DNA of 64,000 bases, from positions 381,091 to 445,090 of the forward strand of contig CAZUCO010000001.1 in assembly GCA_964619585.1 (NCBI GenBank). Direction: 5' to 3'. The notes under the pieces were generated by a model. It did no database searches. It worked only from the letters and a program-made list of their open reading frames with translations, and was not told where the DNA came from. The stretch comes from JASLCR01 sp964619585. Its GTDB lineage: Bacteria > Patescibacteriota > Saccharimonadia > Saccharimonadales > Saccharimonadaceae. Of this stretch, positions 9,230-17,066 are shown one piece after another (position 1 is the first letter of the stretch; each line of letters begins with the position of its first letter). The position numbers and the translations under genes are program-made.

Positions 9230-9784
9230 CTAGATTGTCAAAATCTCGGCTTCTTTTGCCTTAAAGTAATCATCGATCTTGGCCTGATAGTCAGACATCA
9301 ATGTATCAAAGGCTTTTTCTACCGCTTTTACATCATCTTCAGACAATTCTTTAGCATCCTTTTTGCGCTTCGCATCTTTCAACGCATCTTGTCGAATGTT
9401 GCGCAGAGCAATTCGGCACTCTTCAACTTTATCACCAAGTGTCTTAACCATTTCGCGGCGGCGCTCTTCAGTCAATGCTGGGATTGGCACACGTACTACA
9501 CGACCATCGTCAGATGGATTTAAGCCAAGACTTTGTGCATCACGGATCGCTGTCACGATAGCAGCAAGGTTGCTCGGATCAAATGGCGTCACTAAGAGTT
9601 GCTGTGGCTCTGGAGCCGTTACATTGGCTACTTGGTTGAGTGGCATGCTGCTACCGTAAGCCATAATGCTAACGCTTGAAAGCATGTCAGGGTGTGCGCG
9701 GCCAGTCCGAACCTTCTTTAGCTCCTCAGCGAAATGCTCGAGGGCCTGGTCCATCTTTTTCTCATACGGGGCGGTATCAAACAT
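9230..9784 (-). CDS. frr: Ribosome recycling factor
   Basis: 184 residues. With EF-G it splits post-termination ribosomes. It shows the three-helix bundle and head domain of the family: MDQALEHFAEELKKVRTGRAHPDML at the N-terminus and NPSDDGRVVRVPIPALTEERRREMVK in the middle. A strong ribosome binding site (AGAGGAGGACT) precedes the ATG. It is the first gene of the frr-uppS-rseP-CPBP unit and is divergent from recF, with the intervening 47 bases carrying -10-like sequences on both strands (TATACT to the left, TAGAAT or TACACT to the right). Confidence 0.97.
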   Translation of the reverse strand: MFDTAPYEKKMDQALEHFAEELKKVRTGRAHPDMLSSVSIMAYGSSMPLNQVANVTAPEPQQLLVTPFDPSNLAAIVTAIRDAQSLGLNPSDDGRVVRVPIPALTEERRREMVKTLGDKVEECRIALRNIRQDALKDAKRKKDAKELSEDDVKAVEKAFDTLMSDYQAKIDDYFKAKEAEILTI

Positions 9785-9831
9785 AGTCCTCCTCTGTTCT
9801 TATCTCCCTATTAGTATACACTAGAATACGT

Positions 9832-10896
9832 ATGATAATTCAGGAAGTCACACTATCATCTATCCGATCACACCAACTTTTCACGACCCACCTGCACCCT
9901 GAGTTAACCGTCATAGTTGGGCCAAACGGCGCAGGTAAAACAACGCTTCTCGAAACAATATATGTCCTACTCCGAGGGAGTAGTTTTCGAGGTCGTGATC
10001 GTGACATGATAACCGGCGGAACTGTTCACAGTGGCGCAAAGTTACGTATGGAGGACGGCAGCGAGCGTCGTCTTGCCCTTACACTTGCCCCCGATGGAAA
10101 GCTGAACAAAGAATTTACTGTTGCAACAAAAAAATCGAGCCGCCTTCCCGTGACTAGCCGTCGACCGGTGGTCTTATTTGATCCCGACCAACTCCGTCTA
10201 ATTACCAGTAGTCCTACACGCCGGCGCGAATTTATCGACAATATCATTGCTCGCTTGTCACCGACCTACTCGACTGTTCTCAGTCGTTTCAATCGGACAC
10301 TCGTGCAGCGTAACGAGCTACTCAAACAATATGAACATATGCCCGTAGAACAATGGGAGAGTCATCTCTTCCCATGGGATATTAAACTAGCCGAGCTCGG
10401 GGCAACAATCATAAAAGCGCGACGCAATTTCCTCGCGCATAGCAACGAGCATCTAACAAGACTCTATCGCTCACTCGCTGGCACATCAGTCCAGACTATT
10501 ACAACAGAGTACGTCTCACCGCTATCAAATTCCTCCCAGGAAGCACTGCTAGCGCAACTGCAACATACACATCACACAGACGCTGTGCGTGGCTTTACAA
10601 GTGTTGGCCCTCATCGTGATGACATAGCAATCCTACTAAACGCTCAGCCGGCTGCCGATATTGCATCTCGTGGTGAGCTCCGCACTATTATGCTTGCCTT
10701 CAAGTTACTCGAAGTTGAACTTCAGGAGAAACATAGCGGCGAGAAACCACTCATCCTGCTCGATGACGTGTTTTCGGAGCTCGACAAACAACGTGAGGTA
10801 AAGCTCATGGAGGCACTTGAGGGTTATCAGACAATTATCACCGCGACAGATCTCCGCGACAAACTACGCGAAAAAGCAAGCATCATCCAGCTCTAG
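9832..10896 (+). CDS. recF: DNA replication and repair protein RecF
   Basis: 354 residues, an SMC-like ATPase that helps load RecA at gaps. Walker A GPNGAGKT (30-37), the signature region (FTSVGPHRDDI) and Walker B PLILLDDVFSELD near the C-terminus are complete. Genes in Patescibacteria often sit away from dnaA/dnaN, as here. No Shine-Dalgarno sequence precedes the ATG; -10-like TAGAAT/TACACT lies 4-9 bases upstream, so the message probably has little or no leader. Confidence 0.95.
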   Translation: MIIQEVTLSSIRSHQLFTTHLHPELTVIVGPNGAGKTTLLETIYVLLRGSSFRGRDRDMITGGTVHSGAKLRMEDGSERRLALTLAPDGKLNKEFTVATKKSSRLPVTSRRPVVLFDPDQLRLITSSPTRRREFIDNIIARLSPTYSTVLSRFNRTLVQRNELLKQYEHMPVEQWESHLFPWDIKLAELGATIIKARRNFLAHSNEHLTRLYRSLAGTSVQTITTEYVSPLSNSSQEALLAQLQHTHHTDAVRGFTSVGPHRDDIAILLNAQPAADIASRGELRTIMLAFKLLEVELQEKHSGEKPLILLDDVFSELDKQREVKLMEALEGYQTIITATDLRDKLREKASIIQL

Positions 10897-10963
10897 CTCT
10901 TCTGATCTTTACTATTGTAATCATGTAGGATATCATTGCACTATTGCTTATTATTGTGTAATC

Positions 10964-12118
10964 ATGCAAAAACAAATCACCAAATCACGCCTCTCCATAC
11001 GCAATGCAGCCATAGCATATCTCCTTATTGTCTTCATATCTTCGTTGCTTTTGTTCGACTTGGTCCATGCTGCTTCATGTGGAGGCACACAAACAACAAT
11101 TATCTCCTGTAGTACTGCCGGAGCCGGCGGAATATGGTCATTGCTCCTCATTGCGATCAATGTCTTAACTGTTGGCATTGGCATTGTTGCCGTTGGGGGC
11201 ATCCTCTACGGGGCAATACTTTGGGCAACGGCAGGCGACAATGCTGGACAAATCAGTAAATCAAAGCAGACTATCTTTAACGTTATTATTGGCTTGGTTG
11301 CCTATGCCCTCCTCTATCCATTTCTGCAGTTTATTATTCCGGGGGGAGTATTTAATAGCTACACTATTCCAAACGCTCCTGCGAAAAACACGGCCAACAC
11401 AACCAAGCCGGCTAATAACAGCACCGGCAACAGCGCCCCTACCTCTTCCAGTAATAAAGTGTGCTATCTTGTTCCTGTAAAAAGCGGAAAGAAAATTGAA
11501 GGCAGAATGTATCACAAACTTGGTGGTCAGTCGTATGCTTTTGAGAATTCACCTCAAGGTATTAGGTACGCTGCAAAAAACGGCTACGACAGTATAGATC
11601 TAGATATTCAGGTTACTAAAGATGGTGTGCCGGTGGCAACCCATTGGGGTAAACCAATGAAAAATGAAGGGTTCTATGATCCACAAGGTAAACTGCCGAA
11701 AAACATAAGTGTAAAAGATATGACCTTTGCCCAAGTGAGTCGTCTTCGTCACAAAGACGGCAAAAGCCAGATTTATTCACTTGACCACATGATTAGTGTT
11801 GCAAGTGCAAATAAGATAAATCTTTCACTAGAGATAAAAAGCCCTGTACTAATCCGGTCTCATCTGTATGACATCGCTGCATCGTTGAACAAAGCTAATG
11901 TAAAAGCCTACATAAAAGGTAACGTTCAGTTCTTCGCCGGCATGGACAGTACTCTCGCTGCCGCTCGACGCGTTGGTTTCTGGACCCGCGGGACAGAAGG
12001 CACTCAGGGCTGGAATCGTCCAACACCAACTGATTGCAAAAAAGTTAGTCAAATATCACAACCCGAGTCTATTCACCCTATCATTGCAGAAATTTCACGG
12101 AAAGATGCGACACTATAG
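10964..12118 (+). CDS. Pilin-like (TrbC/VirB2-type) membrane segment fused to a GDPD-like domain
   Basis: 384 residues from the ATG at 10964; a longer frame starts inside recF but is not needed. Residues 1-37 look like a signal peptide ending in LVHAAS. Two membrane helices follow at about 57-90 and 101-127, separated by a short loop (TAGDNAGQISKSKQ), the layout of VirB2/TrbC pilins, which are usually about 100 residues and end there. After an Asn/Thr/Pro linker, residues about 175-384 resemble glycerophosphodiester phosphodiesterases: ENSPQGIRYAAKNGYDSIDL, TKDGVPVATHWGK, LSLEIKSPV. The usual HRG is HKLGG and the E-x-D metal ligands read D-L-D. Activity is uncertain; the fusion is unusual. 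Confidence 0.8.
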   Translation: MQKQITKSRLSIRNAAIAYLLIVFISSLLLFDLVHAASCGGTQTTIISCSTAGAGGIWSLLLIAINVLTVGIGIVAVGGILYGAILWATAGDNAGQISKSKQTIFNVIIGLVAYALLYPFLQFIIPGGVFNSYTIPNAPAKNTANTTKPANNSTGNSAPTSSSNKVCYLVPVKSGKKIEGRMYHKLGGQSYAFENSPQGIRYAAKNGYDSIDLDIQVTKDGVPVATHWGKPMKNEGFYDPQGKLPKNISVKDMTFAQVSRLRHKDGKSQIYSLDHMISVASANKINLSLEIKSPVLIRSHLYDIAASLNKANVKAYIKGNVQFFAGMDSTLAAARRVGFWTRGTEGTQGWNRPTPTDCKKVSQISQPESIHPIIAEISRKDATL

Positions 12119-12121
12119 TCA

Positions 12122-12781
12122 ATGAATCAACTCCAATACGGATCACAAGACCCAGAGCAAAGCAGCCAGCCCTCGGCCAAACAGTGGTTTGACAGCGTAG
12201 GTGACGTACTACCTCCACCCGAACCACCAAAGTCAAAAAAGAAAATCGTAATATTCATAGTAACGGGTATAGTTTTAGTACTGTGCGTCCTCGTTATTGC
12301 ACTACCGATGCTCACACTTTCTGATTCCAAAAAAAATAATAACGGATGTTTCGAGCAGTCTAACTACAGAGAACTTATCAATGGTCTAAAAAGTGATGAT
12401 GAACTTAAAATTGAATATGTACAGGCAAAAAAAACCCTTTACCTATACCCTGTATACTTCATTGAAAAAATGACTACATACAATCCGGATACCAAAAATG
12501 ATACTGAAGAGATACTGAAAACAATTAGTTCTTTCGATAGAGATCATCGATCCTCAGCACCGATCGTTGTATCTTTACACGCTACATATTCCCCAAATGA
12601 AACTCAAGATATAGCAAAGCAACGCGCTAAAAAACTACAAGATTCCCTCTTGCGGCTTGGCATGTCAGCATCAGCTATCAAGATAGATGCTCCAACACTG
12701 ACCAAGCCACAAGATGACTATATGATTGATGGAATTCCAACGCTTATCAACATCATCCCACAATCAGTCTGTCAGACGTGA
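12122..12781 (+). CDS. Single-pass membrane protein with possible OmpA-like extracytoplasmic domain
   Basis: 219 residues beginning 3 bases after the preceding stop, so co-transcribed with the pilin/GDPD gene. A proline-rich cytoplasmic N-terminus (1-38) is followed by one helix (about 41-66) and an outside domain. Its C-terminal part, SLHATYSPNETQDIAKQRA then KKLQDSLLRLGMSASAIKI, has the spacing of OmpA-type peptidoglycan-binding domains (beta strand, then N...RA..V...L...G). The similarity is weak and the key Asp/Arg pair is only partly present. No other family was recognised. Confidence 0.7.
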   Translation: MNQLQYGSQDPEQSSQPSAKQWFDSVGDVLPPPEPPKSKKKIVIFIVTGIVLVLCVLVIALPMLTLSDSKKNNNGCFEQSNYRELINGLKSDDELKIEYVQAKKTLYLYPVYFIEKMTTYNPDTKNDTEEILKTISSFDRDHRSSAPIVVSLHATYSPNETQDIAKQRAKKLQDSLLRLGMSASAIKIDAPTLTKPQDDYMIDGIPTLINIIPQSVCQT

Positions 12782-12811
12782 AGAGAGTAATTAAACGCCT
12801 ATAATCAAGAT

Positions 12812-13408
12812 TTACTCTGTCACACCAAGTTCAATACGTTTGAACTGAGAGATACGAATATTCTCACCACTCTTGGCAATCTGCTCTTTGATACGGTCAC
12901 CAACAGTCATGCTGTCATCAAGGACATATGCCTGCTCAGTGAGTACTTGCTCGGCAAAATGCTTTTTAAGTTGTCCTTCAACGATCTTCTCAGCGATGTC
13001 ACCTGGTTTACCTTTTAGTGCGTCACTTTCAAGAAGTTCTTTTTTCTTAGCTTCCATTTCATCAGCTGGCACATCCTCCAGACTAGGATACTTTGGGCTC
13101 ATAGCAGCGATCTGCATCGCCATCTGGTGGGCGAATTCTTTAAACTCAGGGAGACGTGCTACAAAGTCAGTCTCACAGTTTACCTCTACTACAACACCGA
13201 TACGGTTTGAGTGAACATAGCTCTCGATGATTCCCTCTCGAGTCTCACGATCACCTTTCTTTTCAGCCTTTGTCAGACCCTTTTTACGCATTGCCTCAAG
13301 TGCTTTATCGAAATCGCCATCAGCCTCTACGAGTGCGCCCTTGGCATCAGTAAGTCCAACACCAGTAAGCTCCTTTAACTTCTTGATATCATCAATTGTT
13401 ATGCCCAT
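12812..13408 (-). CDS. tsf: Elongation factor Ts
   Basis: 198 residues. It regenerates EF-Tu-GTP. The N-terminal UBA-like domain (IKKLKELTGVGLTDAKGAL) is followed by the conserved EGIIESYVHSNRIGVVVEVN and CETDFVAR core. It is shorter than the E. coli form (283) because only one core subdomain is present, as in many short bacterial forms. It lies 2 bases after rpsB, the usual rpsB-tsf operon. Confidence 0.96.
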   Translation of the reverse strand: MGITIDDIKKLKELTGVGLTDAKGALVEADGDFDKALEAMRKKGLTKAEKKGDRETREGIIESYVHSNRIGVVVEVNCETDFVARLPEFKEFAHQMAMQIAAMSPKYPSLEDVPADEMEAKKKELLESDALKGKPGDIAEKIVEGQLKKHFAEQVLTEQAYVLDDSMTVGDRIKEQIAKSGENIRISQFKRIELGVTE

Positions 13409-13410
13409 CC

Positions 13411-14118
13411 TTATTTCTCCTCTTTCTTAGCGCTTGCCTGTCCTTCTTTGACCGCAGCAACAAAGTAGTCAAGTAGAAGCTGTGAACCTTTGATCGCGTC
13501 ATCATTGCCAGGTACAGCGTACTCAACAGCTGTTGGATCAGCGTTAGTATCAACGACACCTACAACAGGTACGCCAAGTCGTTTCGCTTCACGCACGGCA
13601 TTAACATCAGCAATCACGTCAAGCACAACAACAGCACCTGGTGCACCAGATAACTGCTTGATACCACTATATTTGTGGTTTAAGAGATCAATCTCCTCCT
13701 GATAGCGCTGCACTTCAAGTTTACTGTAGCGCTTCTCGAGGTCACCACTCGCCATACGCTTTTCAAGATCGTGAAGCTTCTTGATCTGCTTCGTGATAGT
13801 GTCAACGTTTGTCAGCATACCACCAATCCATCGCTCAACCACATACGGCTGATCAATTGACTCAGCAGCATCCTTAACGATTTGCTTGAGCTGCTTCTTG
13901 GTACCAACAAATAGTACCTTTTTACCATTTGCAGCAACCTTGGCAAGAAACGGTAGTGCCTCTTCGAGGCCCTTAACAGTTGTCTCAAGGTTAATAATAT
14001 GCGCGTCTTGACGCTTTGAGTGAATGTACGGCGCCATTTTCGGGTGCCAACGACTTGTTTTGTGTCCAAAATGAACACCGGCTTCATATAGAGCCTTAAT
14101 ATCAACAGCAACAGCCAT
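13411..14118 (-). CDS. rpsB: 30S ribosomal protein S2
   Basis: 235 residues. The conserved stretches AGVHFGHKTSRWHPKMAPYI near the start, NVDTITKQIKKL and GVVDTNADPTAVEYAVPGND are present. The ATG follows a strong GAAGGGAGAAGG ribosome binding site. The 70-base leader carries an 8-bp hairpin that could serve feedback control. Confidence 0.97.
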   Translation of the reverse strand: MAVAVDIKALYEAGVHFGHKTSRWHPKMAPYIHSKRQDAHIINLETTVKGLEEALPFLAKVAANGKKVLFVGTKKQLKQIVKDAAESIDQPYVVERWIGGMLTNVDTITKQIKKLHDLEKRMASGDLEKRYSKLEVQRYQEEIDLLNHKYSGIKQLSGAPGAVVVLDVIADVNAVREAKRLGVPVVGVVDTNADPTAVEYAVPGNDDAIKGSQLLLDYFVAAVKEGQASAKKEEK

Positions 14119-14135
14119 GATATCCTTCTCCCTTC

Positions 14136-14168
14136 ACGCGTACTTCCTATCAGGATATCGGTACGCGT
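14136..14168 (-). promoter_or_regulatory. rpsB leader hairpin
   Basis: ACGCGTAC and GTACGCGT form a perfect 8-bp stem, with an inner TATC/GATA stem in the 17-base loop. It ends 17 bases before the rpsB ATG, just upstream of the ribosome binding site. S2 autoregulates through its leader in other bacteria; whether this element does so is an inference. Confidence 0.5.
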
Positions 14169-14194
14169 TGCTTCATTAAATTAATTACTCACTT

Positions 14195-14223
14195 ATCGTA
14201 GCAAATCCTCACCAGAAACTCAA
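14195..14223 (-). promoter_or_regulatory. rpsB-tsf promoter
   Basis: TTGAGT, 17-base spacer, TACGAT with a TGC extension. The predicted start near 14188 gives a 70-base leader. Confidence 0.65.
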
Positions 14224-14230
14224 GCAAACC

Positions 14231-14260
14231 TTAGCATAAAATGTACTTTTATGGTATAGT
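14231..14260 (+). promoter_or_regulatory. Promoter of the 46-codon ORF
   Basis: TTAGCA, 18-base spacer, TATAGT with TGG extension; predicted start near 14267, about 37 bases before the ATG at 14304. Confidence 0.5.
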
Positions 14261-14303
14261 TTCGCTGTACGATTGACCATCAAGCTCGGGAGAAAGAAGA
14301 CTC

Positions 14304-14444
14304 ATGGGTACCGACCAAAAGCGAGAGTATGTCGGCAATCTGTTCGCGCTGCTCTACACCTTCCTTATCGTCCCAGCTGCCGGTCTTACCGGCATCCACT
14401 GGCTAGCGGTGAAGTTCACCGAGTTCCTGGAATCGACTTTCTAA
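14304..14444 (+). CDS. Small GC-rich single-helix membrane protein (46 residues)
   Basis: A short frame, M-G-T-D-Q-K-R-E-Y then a hydrophobic stretch about residues 12-36 (NLFALLYTFLIVPAAGLTGI, HWLAV) and a short acidic tail, ending in TAA. A purine-rich GGGAGAAAGAAG lies just upstream of the ATG. Codons are clearly more G+C-rich than in neighbours (CTG, GCG, CTC, TTC, ACC). The unit has its own promoter and is followed by a 16-bp perfect hairpin. No homologue was recognised. It shares this layout with the orphan genes at 27701 and 35403. Confidence 0.6.
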   Translation: MGTDQKREYVGNLFALLYTFLIVPAAGLTGIHWLAVKFTEFLESTF

Positions 14445-14495
14445 CCCTGGGACAAGTCTCGGATCTAGGCAGTCCAGCGAGTACTCGTACACCAC

Positions 14496-14532
14496 CTCGT
14501 CGCCTCTCCGCCCATTGCGGAGAGGCGACGAG
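14496..14532 (+). terminator. 16-bp perfect GC-rich hairpin
   Basis: CTCGTCGCCTCTCCGC, loop CCATT, GCGGAGAGGCGACGAG: a perfect 16-bp stem with a 5-base loop. There is no T-tract on the + strand. It lies 51 bases after the 46-codon ORF and 11 bases before the rpmE -35 element, so it probably insulates the two transcripts; a structured RNA end or protein-binding site is also possible. Confidence 0.7.
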
Positions 14533-14543
14533 CCAACCCACCT

Positions 14544-14572
14544 TTGACATATCCATAAAAAACAGATACAAT
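14544..14572 (+). promoter_or_regulatory. rpmE promoter
   Basis: Near-consensus TTGACA, 17-base spacer, TACAAT. The -10 ends 9 bases before the rpmE ATG, leaving a leader of about 2-3 bases. Confidence 0.85.
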
Positions 14573-14581
14573 GGTCAGGTT

Positions 14582-14908
14582 ATGAAAAGCAGTATTCACC
14601 CACAAACTTACCGTCCGGTCGTATTCAGCGACGATGTGGCAGGTTTTGCGTTCTTGACGCAAAGCACCGCGCCCACGGATGACACTATCAAATGGGAAGA
14701 TGGCAATACCTATCCACTTGTGAAGGTACACATTTCTTCCGCTTCTCACCCGTTCTTTACTGGTGAAGAAAAGATTATCGACACCGAAGGTCGTGTCGAC
14801 CGCTTTAAGGCGAAGTTTGCCGCAGCTGAGGCCCGTAAACAAGAGCTCGCCAACAAGGCAAAGAAAAAATCAGCTCAGAAGGCAAAAAAACAAGCCTCTG
14901 ATAAATAA
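14582..14908 (+). CDS. rpmE2: 50S ribosomal protein L31, type B
   Basis: 108 residues from the ATG at 14582; a longer frame runs back through the upstream hairpin but is not supported, since the promoter ends just before this ATG. MKSSIHPQTYRPVVFSDD, WEDGNTYPLVKV, SHPFFTG and GRVDRF are the type B (zinc-free) L31 signatures. Typical members are 80-90 residues; here a Lys/Ala-rich tail of about 25 residues is added. Near-leaderless message, followed by a strong terminator. Confidence 0.93.
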   Translation: MKSSIHPQTYRPVVFSDDVAGFAFLTQSTAPTDDTIKWEDGNTYPLVKVHISSASHPFFTGEEKIIDTEGRVDRFKAKFAAAEARKQELANKAKKKSAQKAKKQASDK

Positions 14909-14918
14909 CTGTTTCATT

Positions 14919-14952
14919 AAAAGACTGTCCCTATACTGTGGACAGTCTTTTT
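14919..14952 (+). terminator. rpmE intrinsic terminator
   Basis: AAAAGACTGTCC, 9-base loop, GGACAGTCTTTT: a 12-bp perfect stem running into a T-tract, 10 bases after the rpmE stop. Confidence 0.9.
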
Positions 14953-14977
14953 AATTTGCTATAGTTAGAACAAGAAT

Positions 14978-16048
14978 ATGCCAAAGATTAGCCTCAACCT
15001 ACCAGACCTCGAACAAGAAAAAGCAGATCTTACTGTATTTTTAGCCACACCCGATGCTTACGCCAGTCCTGATTTTGGGAGCAAAAACCGACGCTTGTCT
15101 GAGCTTGACGATCTGATCTCAGCTGGCACGAGGCAGCTCCAGCTGACACAGCAAATCAGTGAGGCAAAAGAATTAATAGCCAGCGGTGATGAGCTTGCCG
15201 AGCTTGCTAAAGAAGAGCTACCACAACTCGAGCAAGAGCTCGAGGCGCTAGATGAAAAGCTGTTTATCATGCTAACACCGAAAGATCCAAATGACGAGAA
15301 AAATGTCGTGGTCGAAATTCGCGCCGGCGCGGGCGGTGATGAAGCAGCAATCTTTGCTGGTGATCTCTACCGAATGTACCTTCGCTACTGCGAATCACAC
15401 GACTTCAAAACAAGTCTTATGAGCGAAAACCGATCAGATAATGGCGGCTACAAGGAAGTTATCTTTGAGATAAAAGGCGATATGCCCTATGCAACCTTCA
15501 AATTCGAGAGTGGTGTTCACCGTGTTCAGCGTGTCCCTGCCACCGAAAGCCAAGGTCGCATTCATACTTCTACCGCCACTGTCGCTGTACTGCCCGAAGC
15601 CGAAGAAACAGATGTAGAAATCAATCCGAATGACCTTCGCATTGATATTTTTCGTGCAAGTGGTCACGGCGGCCAGTCAGTCAACACTACAGACTCAGCC
15701 GTTCGTATCACTCACCTACCTTCAGGACTTGTTGTCTCCAACCAGGACGAGAAATCACAGCTTAAAAATAAAGAAAAAGCCATGAGTGTCCTGCGGGCTC
15801 GTCTGCTGCAGATCAAAGTAGATGAGGAAAACGCTAAACTCACTGCCGAACGCCGCTCTCTCATCGGCTCTGGTGATCGTTCTGAAAAGATTCGCACCTA
15901 CAACTACCCGCAAGATCGCATCACAGACCACCGTATCGGCTACTCCAGATCAAATATCCCCGCTGCAATGAACGGGGATATTGATGATCTTGTCGAACGC
16001 CTTGCTGCCTACGAACGCGAGCTCAAAGCGCAAAACGCCGAAGCGTAG
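14978..16048 (+). CDS. prfA: Peptide chain release factor 1
   Basis: 356 residues, recognising UAA and UAG. The codon-reading PxT tripeptide is in HRVQRVPATESQGRIHTS and the catalytic GGQ is in ASGHGGQSVNTTDSAVRITH, here preceded by GH rather than the common GA. An N-terminal coiled-coil domain fills the first 100 residues. TGC-TATAGT ends 12 bases upstream of the ATG, giving a leader of about 5 bases. The modifying methylase gene prmC lies 1 kb further on. Confidence 0.96.
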   Translation: MPKISLNLPDLEQEKADLTVFLATPDAYASPDFGSKNRRLSELDDLISAGTRQLQLTQQISEAKELIASGDELAELAKEELPQLEQELEALDEKLFIMLTPKDPNDEKNVVVEIRAGAGGDEAAIFAGDLYRMYLRYCESHDFKTSLMSENRSDNGGYKEVIFEIKGDMPYATFKFESGVHRVQRVPATESQGRIHTSTATVAVLPEAEETDVEINPNDLRIDIFRASGHGGQSVNTTDSAVRITHLPSGLVVSNQDEKSQLKNKEKAMSVLRARLLQIKVDEENAKLTAERRSLIGSGDRSEKIRTYNYPQDRITDHRIGYSRSNIPAAMNGDIDDLVERLAAYERELKAQNAEA

Positions 16049-16052
16049 ACTA

Positions 16053-16556
16053 CTACTGGTTATTTGGTAAATCTATTATCTCACCATCAACCACTCGGTA
16101 AGATATCCCGTGCTCATCAGTCTCAACTTTAACTTGCGCCTTGAGCTCATCACCGACATCCGGCATAGCATCCTTGTCGTGCGAATAAGCTATCTCAAGT
16201 ACATCACCAGCTTGCTCATATATTGGCAAGGTCCGAATGACATCTTCCACTTCAGCCTTTGTCATTGACTGATCAAGTACTGCTGGGATTCCTTTTTCAA
16301 GAGCATTACGGATCGCGCGCTCTGCGGCTCCCTGGCCCCAACCAGATTCAGAACCGCCAAATTCACTCGTGCCCGTAAAGACATCTGAGGGAGCTAACTC
16401 AGATTCAGGCGACACGATAGGCCTAGCCTTTTCCGAGTTCCCCGGTGTACCAAATGCTGCAAATGCCACACCAACAATAGCAGCGCCAACTACCGCGGGT
16501 GGAATGATCTTATTTCGACCCCTTGGATTGCGAAGTGAATCATAATATTTCTTCAT
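16053..16556 (-). CDS. Membrane-anchored extracytoplasmic protein of unknown function
   Basis: 167 residues from the ATG at 16556. A longer frame reaches 16661 but the promoter (TTGACA, 17, TAGAAT, then 7 bases) points to this start. A basic N-terminus (MKKYYDSLRNPRGRNK) leads into a helix (IIPPAVVGAAIVGVAFAAFG), a Ser/Gly/Glu linker, and an outside domain of about 100 residues with DQSMTKAEVEDVIRTLPIYE. No family was recognised. It converges with prfA, with a 4-base gap. Confidence 0.75.
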   Translation of the reverse strand: MKKYYDSLRNPRGRNKIIPPAVVGAAIVGVAFAAFGTPGNSEKARPIVSPESELAPSDVFTGTSEFGGSESGWGQGAAERAIRNALEKGIPAVLDQSMTKAEVEDVIRTLPIYEQAGDVLEIAYSHDKDAMPDVGDELKAQVKVETDEHGISYRVVDGEIIDLPNNQ

Positions 16557-16563
16557 AAGGTGA

Positions 16564-16592
16564 ATTCTATCACACTTATAGTTATTTGTCAA
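16564..16592 (-). promoter_or_regulatory. Consensus promoter of a leaderless gene
   Basis: TTGACA, 17-base spacer, TAGAAT, 7 bases, ATG at 16556. This is one of the clearest leaderless arrangements in the window. Its -35 lies inside the 3' end of the DUF454 gene. Confidence 0.85.
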
Positions 16593-16980
16593 TAGTTGCA
16601 GAGTGCGCAGTGGGTACCCACCACATAAAGGCACTACATGAGATTGCAAGGGCAAGTACAATCAAACTGGTAATCACATTGCGTGAAAGAAGCGCTACCG
16701 CCACAAATGACACCCACGAGCAACCTTGGGAGATAACTTTCACCCGCCGATCAACCGTCCCCTCTCGCTGAAAACGTTCAGCTTCATAAATAGCCTGTTT
16801 CAGAACTGGCAGTTTAACGAGCCATTGATGGAGTCGCTGACTCGACCGAGAAAATGCCCAGAGCGCGATAAGGATAAAGACTGTTGTTGGCATACCTGGC
16901 ACCCACACGCCAACGATCCCCAGTACTGTACAGAGAATACCAAGGAGCATGAACAAAATACGACTACCGACTTTAAGCAT
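16582..16980 (-). CDS. DUF454 (YbaN-like) membrane protein
   Basis: 132 residues. LGILCTVLGIVGVWVPGMPT followed by TVFILIALWAFSRSSQRLHQWL is the DUF454 signature, with helices at the N- and C-termini and a basic middle (RREGTVDRRVKV-like). The function of the family is unknown. AAAAGGGG is a good ribosome binding site, and a TATAAT lies upstream. It is divergent from prmC. Confidence 0.85.
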   Translation of the reverse strand: MLKVGSRILFMLLGILCTVLGIVGVWVPGMPTTVFILIALWAFSRSSQRLHQWLVKLPVLKQAIYEAERFQREGTVDRRVKVISQGCSWVSFVAVALLSRNVITSLIVLALAISCSAFMWWVPTAHSATIDK

Positions 16981-17053
16981 TTATAACCCCTTTTTGTTCT
17001 ACCATTCTTCGTATTATACGATATATCTGTTTTGTATTTCGACTTCTTAATGG

Positions 17054-17059
17054 CATAAT
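17054..17059 (+). promoter_or_regulatory. prmC extended -10
   Basis: TGG-CATAAT followed by 7 bases and ATG at 17067, predicting a leaderless prmC message. Confidence 0.6.
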
Positions 17060-17066
17060 GCCTTGT

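Noticed and set aside
12784..12820. AGAGTAA...TTACTCT dyad between convergent genes
   Set aside because: Seven A/T-rich pairs across a 20-base loop overlapping the tsf stop; too weak to call a terminator.
14273..14581. N-terminal extension of the L31 frame
   Set aside because: It runs through the 46-codon ORF in another frame, the 16-bp hairpin and the rpmE promoter, and has no similarity to L31.
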